NCBI GenBank assembly: GCA_002049455.2 | Contig: KV918952.1 | Location: forward strand, 62,001-126,000 | Direction of reading: 5' to 3' | From: Porphyra umbilicalis | Taxonomy: Eukaryota > Rhodophyta > Bangiophyceae > Bangiales > Bangiaceae | Length of the DNA stretch: 64,000 nucleotides | Shown here: piece after piece, positions 35,121 through 43,670 of the stretch | Layout: the number at the start of each line of letters is the position of its first letter | How positions within the stretch are numbered: the first letter of the stretch is position 1 | Program-made: the position numbers and the translations under genes | Notes under the pieces: model-generated | Told to the model about the DNA's origin: nothing | Database searches by the model: none | What the model saw: the letters and a program-made list of their open reading frames with translations, nothing else

Positions 35121-35342
35121 AGAAACACAAGCAGGAATTTGATTTTTAAAGATAAGTTCTTACCTTCCATTATTGACCAATTTTTATTTGAGTGCAATGA
35201 CAAGTGAATCGGTCGTCGTCGGTGATGGGATCCAGCGTCACCGGTACCGTCGTCCGACGTCGGCTGCTCCGACACGCCGGCACGTCCCATCGACGTCTGC
35301 TCCCCTCCAGGCTTCCATACACGCCGAGCGCAACCGATTACC

Positions 35343-36701
35343 ATGTCTTCCAGTGGCGCTGGCGTGAGGTCAGCCGGTGCTGCCGCGGGTACAGGTACGC
35401 GCCTACGTCTGATACCATGATTGCGTCAATCGCGCCGGTCAAGAGGATTCTTGATTACGTGGAGCTGTGCAGGAGCGGGTAGCGTGGGCCCACAGTTGGA
35501 GCAGACCTCTATTTTGAGCAGGGACTAACTCTGTCCGATTCACACCATCGTGGTTTACAATCTTTGGTTGGCTGGTTGCCATCGACACCTGATGCCCTCT
35601 GCAGTAGTCGGTGCGGGTGCCCAGCGGTGTGGTCTGTGCCGTCTCCCCGGGCACAGATCTCCCCGCTGTCCAATCGGACTCGAGGACAACATCAAACACA
35701 CCTGCAAGAAGCCGTCATGTGGCCCGTGCTCGGCCACGTGTGTCGTATGCGACGAGGTCGGGCATCAGCCAGACAACGTTGACGTCAAGATCATTCGAGG
35801 CAGGGCGCCGCGTTGGTCGTGCCCCTCGTTCAACATGTCGGAGATGCAGACTCGTTTGCAGCCGAAGCTCCGCCACCTTCCTCCCACTGAGCGCAGCAAA
35901 AAGGAGGCGGCTAAGGGGCACAAGCGCACGCTCGCCGAGATCGTCCCGGAGGACAGCGAAAGATTTGAGGCACACGTGGCGCGATCGAATTCCGTCGACC
36001 TCACCGGGCTGGGTGGAGCGGCGGCATTCCCGGCCGTGCGAATGGCGGGGGGCGTAGCGGCAGCCTTGGAGGACGAGGGGGCTCCCCGTGCAGCGGCGCG
36101 CTCGATGGGAGCTTTTGTGTCCGATTTTACCACACAACCGGCAGGTGGCACATGTCAGCCAATCCCGGGGCCTGTTGGGACGGCAGTGGAAGCGGGTCGG
36201 GCCAGAGAGACGGTGATTGACGCTTTGAAGAAGGCCCTTACGGAGGTGCCGAAGTACTCTGCCGGCACGCGGTCGGGTGCCAGGCGGCGGAACCAGGAGG
36301 CCGGTTTGAGCGGCGGCCGCTCCAGTGGTTCTGAGGAGGTGCTGGGCAGCGCCAACCCATTTTTCAACGCCAAGGGGCGAGACCTGAAGCGTGCGCTGCA
36401 GCGGTACGTTGCTCTTCCGGACGGGCCGGAGCTCTCTTTGGTTAAGGCTGCCATGACCAAGTTCGTTGGACCGGGGATGGTGTACACAGGTGCATCCGTG
36501 ACTTGTGGGGAGCTTAGGTGCGCGCGGGTGCACGCGGCGCTGATGGAGTGTGCGGAGGTTTTCGACTTGACTTTACCCGCGGTGTGTGCTTCGATGCGTC
36601 AATTCATCGTCGAGCTCCGACGTGGGGATGATGACCTGCAGCGCTTTTTTAATGACCCGACCGTCACGTCACCAGCGCAGCGCTCGACGGCCTCTGAATA
36701 G
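35343..36701 (+). CDS. zinc-knuckle protein carried by the mariner-type element
   Basis: Exons 35343-35394 and 35608-36701 join in frame to 381 residues (MSSSGAGVRSAGAAAG...), with donor GTACGC and acceptor GTAG. The second exon opens with a zinc knuckle CGLCRLPGHRSPRC (C-x2-C-x4-H-x4-C). A second Cys/His cluster follows (C..C..C..C..C..C..GHQ, residues about 43-66), then a linker with basic patches. A helical C-terminal part (residues about 280-375) reads 'DLKRALQRYVALPDGPELSLVKAAM' and continues to 'MRQFIVELRRGDDDLQRFF'. Zinc knuckles usually bind single-stranded nucleic acid. No nuclease, integrase or reverse transcriptase is present. Being inside the terminal repeats, it is either an accessory transposition protein or host cargo. 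The frame is intact. Confidence 0.66.
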
Positions 36702-37297
36702 GGTAATAGAACATGACTTGTCTTTCGCGCAACCGCAAACACCACTCCCCTTCGCTTCAAACGACAGCCCCACCATCACATCATCCTTGTCGCGCTTTCT
36801 TCGCCGAGGGCTCCTGCGAAGAGTCACAAAAGTCTCACTACCAGCCCTTAATCTCTCAGGACGACGTCGAGTGACCGCTCCCATTGCTGTGGGTAGCTAC
36901 GGGGCCTCTGAGCCGGCGGCGGCAGTGGCGACGGTTGGCGGCGGCGGAAAATCAGCGATCCCGGCCGCAGGGCCCCCCGTTGGCCGGCGGCGCAGACCCG
37001 GCGAACTCCAGGCGGCGCGGAGGCGGGGCCTTGTCGTCCCAGGAGAGCACGACAGGGACGCCCCTGACACGCGGTCCCTTCGTGATTACCTCGCGCGACA
37101 GTGCGGCAGCTCTGGCGCGCGCGACGCCGACACCAAGAAAGAACAACCATCGCCATCAAGAGAGCGACAACAATACTGGGCGTCAACGGACAAGCCAATA
37201 CGTTAACAGAAATCTTACACAGCAGCAGCAGAAGCATGTGACTGCGAGGCTGGTAAAATGTAGGCAGTCGATGTTACCCTCCATGGTGTCCTTCCTC

Positions 37298-37430
37298 CAG
37301 TGAGGGTCATGCAAGCGCGAGACGTGCTCAGAATCGTTTTCCGAGAGCGGGAGCGAGCTCATCGACCCTGAGGTACCAAATGTAGTATAGAAGGAGCTCC
37401 CAGTTCGGTATGTTTCGTGCTGCCGCATGC
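37298..37430. repeat. duplicated segment, copy 1
   Basis: Begins CAGTGAGGGTCATGCAAGCG and matches 37632-37765 at roughly 80%. On the minus strand both copies read LPLSEN(D/H)SEHVSR followed by DPHW. The replacements between copies are mostly conservative (K/R, L/F), as if the segment had been coding when duplicated. Confidence 0.75.
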
Positions 37431-37631
37431 CCCCTAACATGTTGGTCGTGGTCACGGAGGGGGGGCGGAAAGCGCCTCGGCCCGTATCTCTGGCTGTGGT
37501 GGTCCATTTGTGACGCCTGTGAGTGCAAAATGCTGCGCTGGATACGTCTATGCTCGAACCGCAGTGGTCCGCACCCGGCCGCTGCTCAGAAGAAAGATAG
37601 TCAATGGGCCCCCCCGTTTGTGTCTCTTTTC

Positions 37632-37765
37632 CAGTGAGGGTCATAAAAGCGCGAGACGTGCTCAGAATGGTTTTCTGACAGCGGGAGCGTGCTCTGAGAC
37701 CCTGAGTTACCCGTTGCAGTAATGAGGGAGCTCCCAGCTCGGTGGTTTTCGTCCTGCCGCTCGCT
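37632..37765. repeat. duplicated segment, copy 2
   Basis: Begins CAGTGAGGGTCATAAAAGCG, 334 bp after copy 1, in the same orientation. Confidence 0.75.
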
Positions 37766-37941
37766 CCCCGTCATCTTGGTGTTGGTGTGAGAGCAAGTTT
37801 TGACACGTCTTCGGGTGGTTAAGTTGTCTGTGGGTTGTGTTTATGGACCGGTGTTGTGTCAGAGGTGTCGGACGCTGTCTTCGTTTAGGGCGCCTGTGGC
37901 GTAGCAGGTGACGTGTTTGGAGATGGAGAACTTGTTACAGT

Positions 37942-39131
37942 TTACGGCACATAGAGGTTGTATCGCCTCACAGCAGCGCGAGCAAACCCGCGGCACAAGT
38001 TCCCGGTGATGTGCAGTAGCATGCTATCTACGGTTGTCATTGGCCACGCGTGAAACTGATCTGGTGAGCACCAGCGCCGGATCCAACTGCTCCCCGCAGA
38101 AAAAACATTCTCTGTGGGATTGAAGTCAGGGGAGTAAGGGGGCAACAACAAAACAAACACACCCGCAGCCCTCACTCTTTGCAGGGCCACCTCGTCGTGG
38201 ATACGGGGGTTGTCCAGCACCAGGACACAGCGTGGTGGCTGTTCGGCCCAACCCCCCTTCACACACGCCGTCATGCCGGGCAGCACAAGCGTGGTCAAAA
38301 AATGAGGAAATCAACAGACGTCTGCCCCGGAGGTGGGCGAGTGATGAACCAGTCGAGCACGCGGTCGTGAGCCATAGCAACAAAAAAACTGGTTTTGGCC
38401 CCTGCGGACGACGCCACGTACAGCTCAGACCGCGTGCCACGCACCGACCATGCCCAGCGCCGCTCTGCCGCACGGCCCACCCGATGAGCTTCGTCCACGT
38501 AGACGCGGCATCTCAGAGGGATCTTCCACTGGGAAGCCACCCACGCGACCCGCTGGGCCTCGTTCCGCGTAAAAAACGCCTTCTCGATAATCTTGAGCGT
38601 GTACCCGTTCCGGGCCAAAATTCTCCCAACTGACGCCGGCGGCACTTGCACGGCGCCGTCCACGGCCACCGTCAGGGCGTTTACCGCCTCCGCCAGCTCG
38701 TCCATGAAGAGCTCTGGCTGCTTGCGTACCGCGGAGAGGACGGCATCCCGCAGCGTCGGGTTGTCCTTCACATTGTCCGCATGCCGGTTCCATTGCTCGG
38801 GGTCGTGGTGAAATTCGCCACCAGACTCCATGAAGTAGCGCAGGAAGCGCCACGCCGACCACTCGGAGAGACGCAAGCAATGCGCGGCGTCCGTGACGTT
38901 CTTTCCGTCCAGGCACACCATGCGCACAAGGTGCTGCCGCGTCTCGGCGGAGAATATGCCGAGAGCGGGGTAGCATGAAAAGGCAGGGGGTGGAATAGGG
39001 GGCAGGGAGGGAAAAAGTAGAGGTGTGGTCGGGAAAGTGCAAAGAGGGTGGACTCGCGCTTGAGGCACCAGACACGAAGAAAGACGCCAGCCAGCAAATC
39101 CGGGAGGTGGCAACAGGGACACGGTGAGCAA
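37942..39131 (-). pseudogene. Tc1/mariner (IS630-type) DDE transposase, one frameshift
   Basis: N-terminal helix-turn-helix ('ETRQHLVRMVCLDGKNVTDAAHCL', then 'SEWSAWRFLRYF'), then the DDE_3 catalytic domain. The first Asp lies in CRVYVDEAHR, the second in CVLVLDNPRIH, and the Glu in LLPPYSPDFNPTENVF. Thirty-three residues lie between the second Asp and the Glu, the expected spacing for the superfamily. Between the first Asp and the second, the frame shifts by one base at a six-T run on the coding strand (38297-38302). The frame is otherwise open. No good ATG precedes the helix-turn-helix, so a short upstream exon is likely. All three catalytic residues survive, so the element died recently or the T count is a sequencing error. 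Confidence 0.84.
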
Positions 39132-39600
39132 AAGAGTGCAAGTTGCGAAGCGGTGACAGCGCAGACTGGCGCGGTGACGTCAAAGGCAGCGGCTTCCCCC
39201 CGTCAGGCCCAGCTCACCGTCACTTCCAGGCAGCCCGTCCAGTTCCTGGGTCCCTTGACCTCTCAGCAAACGGTCAATTTTCTCCAGTCTTGCTCGATCC
39301 CGGATGCTTGTGCCACCATCGCCCGCAGAAGCCGCCAACAGAGCAGAAAACGACTGCATGGGGGATAAGGAGTCCGACCCTTCATTCCTTCTTATCGACT
39401 TGTTGAGCGGAATGAAGGCCCAGGAGAGGACAGCTGGTGCCCCGGTTTCACGTCGAGTGGCTAGAAAGACTCAAAAAAGACATATTCAACATCAAATAGC
39501 GCATGGAACTGGCTCTGAGTACTGGCCTCGTCTGTTTCCGCCAGACCTTCTCAAACACTTGCTCATCTTTCATGACAGCCACAATTGTCCCGAGAACTGC

Positions 39601-39637
39601 GTTTCGTTCTGGACAGGCAAAATTGAGCAGACTGCAA
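39601..39637 (-). repeat. right terminal inverted repeat of the mariner-type element
   Basis: Reverse complement of 35084-35120 with three mismatches, followed by TA at 39638-39639. Confidence 0.88.
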
Positions 39638-40015
39638 TATTCTCAGCAGACATCCGATCCGCCGTCGTCGAGACAATCTTCCTGACGAGGACGAACGCCA
39701 CGGTGGCCACCTGCCCATGCCTTGGAGCGATATTTTTTGAATACCCTGGGCAGGCGTCAGTTGGATTTCCGAGCGTTTTGGACGCATTTATGTACTTGCC
39801 ACGTGTGAACCACATGTGACAGAATTGGACTGATTGACTGCATTGATGCGATACCTGTGAATTTCCGAGCCAATCGCATCTGAAAGTGGGAAAGGGCTAT
39901 AGACTGCTCGCAGGCGGCGCCGCTGCCCCGACGGGCGGTGGTGGCCAACGACTGCAGCCGTGGCAGTGTCACCACTTCCCTGCTACTCCAGCGCCACCAT
40001 CCCGCATCGCGCTGG

Positions 40016-40079
40016 TGGGGCATCGAGAAACGCGAGTTCTCAACCCCCAATGAAAGACAGTCGTTTTCTTGATGCCCCA
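40016..40079. repeat. inverted repeat, 17-18 bp arms
   Basis: TGGGGCATCGAGAAACG at 40016-40032 pairs with 40062-40079, with two differences, around a 29-base spacer. Confidence 0.7.
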
Positions 40080-40107
40080 ACTAGCGGGGCTAGTGTCTAT
40101 TCTACTA

Positions 40108-40148
40108 ACCGCATCATTTGATGCGATTCGCATCCAATGATGCGGTTC
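40108..40148. repeat. 19-bp-arm palindrome
   Basis: AACCGCATCATTTGATGCG pairs with 40130-40148 with one mismatch around the loop ATT. The arm itself is an inner palindrome of CGCATCA/TGATGCG. It may mark a MITE or an element end. Confidence 0.78.
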
Positions 40149-40754
40149 TTTGGCACCGTTTTTCTCCTGGTTCCCGACCTCAAACGACGATTCTGACAAC
40201 AGAAATGGATTCAGCAGGGTCTATGTAGTCTTGGGGGATTTCGAGTGCATCCTTGGTTGAGAAAACGCAGGGTCTTGAGCGATCATCTGCGCGCCTATAG
40301 CGCATTCCCGCCATGAGCGGGCGCCAACACAACCGGCGCTGGGGTCGACTATGGTAAGCACGGACCCCCAGCGGCCCCACTGGAGGGCGCTGACATGATC
40401 CCAGCTCTCTGGGAGTGAGGGGGGGCGGTTGAGCCGACCCTTCCGCCTCCCCACGAGTATTTTGCCGCTTGGCTCCCCGCCACCCCGCTTCTTGCGCCTC
40501 CCTTCCCCCACCCCCTCGCCCCGCCCGCTGATTTCTTACGCGCCATTTTTTTGTCGCCGCGTCTATATCAACGCTCCGCGTGACCTGGCCACCTCGCACT
40601 GCCACCCCACCCCCCCACCGCCCACCGCCCCACGTCCCCACACCTGCGTACGTGCCCCCTACCCCCCCCCCCCGCCCTACCTGCACCCAAACCACTTCCT
40701 CCCTCGTCCCCCCCCCCCCTCCGCATTCCCGCCGCTCGCCTTTGGCCGTTTGTC

Positions 40755-42952
40755 ATGCCGAGACGGACTGAGGTAGGCCGAGGGGCTGCCTCGAGTCTTT
40801 CCCTGGCCGCCGCGGCCGCTGCCGCCGCCGCCGTGCCCCCCCCGCCCCCCGCCTCGGGCGTCTTGTCGGCAACTCAACAGCTCGTGTAGACCTCACCCGC
40901 GCAGTGCACCCCCAAGAAGGCCGCAGCCGCTGATCCCCGCCTGGTTGTGGGGGCGGTAGTGCACACCAAGGCACTGAACGTCACTAACTACATGGAGGTG
41001 TCCCGCTTCAGGGGGGTTCTGGCAAAGGACGTTTTCGTGGACAGCAAGCTGCTCGCCAAGGCAAGCATCCGAGCGGGGCCGGCTTCCCTGCTCGAGCCTG
41101 TCGGATCGCACCACGAAGGGTCACCAGTCAACCAGGCCTCCCAGGCGTGACCTACGTCCCCCCCCCTTCCGACCCCCCGTCCCGCTGGTCCCCACATCCG
41201 TCCCCCGGTTATGGCGCCCGCTTCGGCACCGGCTGTGGCCACTGCGCACGGGTTGAAGTGGACTGCCGGCGCGGTCATGGAGCCGGTCGGCGGGCCGGTT
41301 GCTACCCAGAGCTGGTCCGTGCGCGCCCTCAGTGGGGAGGTCATCCACGAGGAGGGGGACTCCATTGGGCCTGGGCGCTCACGGAAGCCCTATGACTGTT
41401 TCATGGCGATGTTCCCCCTCAAGCAGATGGTGTTGATGGTCCGCCTGACCTCCACCAAGCTGGCGGCGCGGGGCATGCGGCCCACGACGGGGGGGGAGCT
41501 CTTAAATTTCATCGGCGTGACCGTGCTGGCCACCCGCTATGAGTTTTGTGCCCGCGCGGACCTGTGGGCCACCAAAAGCTCGCAAATAAAACCTGGTCGC
41601 ACCCACCTTTGGCGAGCGCACAGGCCTGCCTTGCGCCCGCTCTGACGCGCTGTGGTCGTGCCTGACCTTCAGCGCGCAGTCGGAGGCAGGGGGGCGACTC
41701 GGAGAAGAGCAGGTGGCAGCTTGTTGACGACTTTGTGTCCAATATCAACGAGCAACGCTCTTCCCGCGTGTGCCCAAGAGGGTTAATTTTCGTCGACGAG
41801 TCGATGTGCAAATGGTACGGACAAGGTGGCAATTGGATCCGTACGGGCCTGCAGATGTACGACGCAATTGACCGCAAGCCCCAAAATGGATGCGAAATCC
41901 AAAATGCGGCTTGCGGTCGGAGCGGAAATATGTTACGGCTGAGCGTCGTCACGTCGACGGAGCACCGGCAGGAGACGGCCGCGGGCGACCACGACGGTCA
42001 ACCACACGGCACAGCCGTCATCAAGAACCTCGTGGCTCCGTGGGCGGGCACTACGCGGGTGATTTGCGCGGATTCTTACATCGCTAGCGTCGCGACGGCG
42101 CAGAAGCTGCTGGTGATGGGGCTCCGGTTCATCGGGGTAGTGAAGACGGCGAAGATGAGATTCCCAATGGCTTCCAGGACGATCGTACCGCTGGGTGCCC
42201 GGGGGGAGCATTTTTCATACAAGCACGCGTCGGCCGACGGCGTGACGGACTTGATGGCCGTGCTGTGGGTGGACCGCGAACGCCGCTACTTCATCGCCTC
42301 AGCGTCAAGCGCTCTCCCCGGTCAGCCATACACCCGCCGACGGTGGCGTCAGGGGGACGAGAGCGCCGCACGCGTGGCGCTAACGGTGCCACAGCCGCAG
42401 GTGGCCGAGAGGTTTTACTGCTGATTCTCACAGATAGACCGGCACAATCGCTTCCGAAAAGACGACCTCCAGCTTGAGCATAAGCTCGTCAGTCACGACT
42501 GGTCAATGCGGGTCAACCTTTCTTTGCTGGGCATGTGCATCGTGGACTCGTGGTTGTTGTACTCGGGCGCCTGTGGGGCCGCCGCGAAGCTCAACCAGAA
42601 CGAGTTTTACGAGGACGTGGCGGAGCCGCCTATCGAGAGCACTTTTGAGACGGTTGGATTGCGGCCGAGTGGGGACGCGGGGGCAGCGGCCGGTGATGTC
42701 GAATCGGTACCGCTTCGCTACGAAGTGGGCATCCACCTCACGCCGACACGCACGCGGCGCACGTGGTCATCGACTACGGATAAGAAACAGTGCGCCCAGC
42801 GTACGTGCAGGGTTTGCCACCGCCCTGGCACGTCTTGGGTGTGCTCTGGGTGTCGGGACAGTGAGTGTGTCGAGGTGTTTTGCTTTGTGCCGAAGACGGG
42901 TCGATCGTGCTTTGATAAGCACATGAGGGAAGTGCACAAGTTGGATGTCTAG
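40755..42952 (+). pseudogene. piggyBac-like transposase, decayed
   Basis: Upstream pieces (ATG at 40755, then 'VHTKALNVTNYMEVSRFRG' near 40,960) are probably N-terminal exons. From 41211 the piggyBac (DDE_Tnp_1_7) fold is clear: 'YDCFMAMFPLKQMVLMVRL', 'GELLNFIGVTVLATRYEF', and 'FVDESMCKWYGQGGNW' with the first Asp. Next come 'AIDRKPQNGCEIQNAACGRSG', 'RVICADSYIAS' with the second Asp, and 'IDRHNRFRKDDLQLE' with the third. The C-terminus is a Cys/His zinc domain (CRVCHRPGTSWVCSGC...H..EVH), usual for the family, with stop TAG. Lesions are a frame change near 41,580-41,600, another at a G run near 41,692, and an in-frame TGA at 42422-42424 just before the third Asp. The layout resembles piggyBac-like transposases of oomycetes and algae. 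This copy is inactive. Confidence 0.8.
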
Positions 42953-43670
42953 TTAGGGAAGTTATAATGCAGTTACAAAAAGCAGGAAAGTAGGAATTTG
43001 TTGTTTTTAAAGTTCGTATTTCGACTGGTCGAATGTGGCGTCTTCACCTTCGCTGTGTCGTAGCGGCTTTTCTCTCTGCCCATCTGTGGGCAACAGAGGC
43101 GACGGTAGCTTCTGCCCACAGCACCAGCACAGTAGATCTTAGACCAGGTACCTGGAAGAACTTGAATTTGCTTGTATCTGGCTTGCACCGGTTGGTGCAA
43201 GGTGTCGATTCCGACCCTCTGAGTGCCGTTTTCTCGTACAAGCACCGTACAAAGGGGAGCTCCTGGGCGCGCTAAACGGTGCCCAGAGCCCATTTTGGCA
43301 CCGTTCGCACCGCAGAAGAGGTGCATGTGAGTCTACAAAAAACGAGGCCTGTCCGTCGTTTTGCTCACCGATAGCGGCCGTAAACGTGTTTCTTGCATCC
43401 AGAAATTTGTATCTGGGACACTGCTTTCGTGCAAGCAGCTTGCACGAGATCTGTGCGGGTTCGTGCAGAGATCTTGCACCAAGTGTGCCCACATTCAATA
43501 CAAGCCGGTGCAATGTTCGTGCACGGGCCCGACACCGGTTGCACCACATCGGTACAGCCCGGTGCAGCGTGCCTGTATCCAATCGACGCACATTGAGCGG
43601 GCGCCCGGCGCCCGGCGCGGTGCCGGCATTTTGCTACTGGAAGCGCGACAAGCGCGCCCATTCACTCTCA
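42953..43670. other. spacer with dense GTGCA/TGCAC motifs
   Basis: No gene. It begins AT-rich after the piggyBac stop codon. From about 43,170 the motif described in the next entry dominates. Confidence 0.5.
43170..43590. repeat. cluster of TTGCAC / GTGCAA motifs in both orientations
   Basis: GTGCA or TGCAC occurs more than ten times in 420 bp, often paired face to face (for example GCTTGCACCGGTTGGTGCAAG, and GTGCAAGCAGCTTGCAC near 43,430). The array ends close to where the 43.7-46.4 kb gene ends, so it may be the subterminal transposase-binding region of that element. Confidence 0.65.

Larger units (their letters stand above)
36702..37941. other. region between the two converging genes of the mariner-type element
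   Basis: Holds a direct duplication (separate entry) and a minus-strand open frame at 37183-37644 of 153 residues. No domain is recognised. It could contain exons of a third small gene. Confidence 0.35.
35084..39637. mobile_element. Tc1/mariner-type transposon with an extra gene
   Basis: The element is 4,554 bp, bounded by 37-bp terminal inverted repeats with three mismatches (starting TTGCAGTCTGCT) and by the dinucleotide TA on each side (35082-35083 and 39638-39639). TA is the target-site duplication of the Tc1/mariner superfamily. Inside, a zinc-knuckle gene (plus) and a DDE transposase (minus) face each other, with a duplicated segment between them. Tc1/mariner elements are normally 1.3-2.5 kb with a single gene, so the size and second gene are unusual. 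Confidence 0.82.
39640..40754. other. spacer with nested palindromes and a C-rich leader
   Basis: Two palindromes lie at 40016-40148. From about 40,420 to 40,750 it is a pyrimidine-rich tract on the plus strand, ending in GTCATGCCG at 40755, probably the leader of the piggyBac-like element's gene. No host gene is seen. Confidence 0.45.

Noticed and set aside
41735..42952. Intact two-gene piggyBac operon (two adjacent frames)
   Set aside because: The two frames are the same phase separated by one TGA, and the family motif (third catalytic Asp) continues across it, so it is one broken gene.
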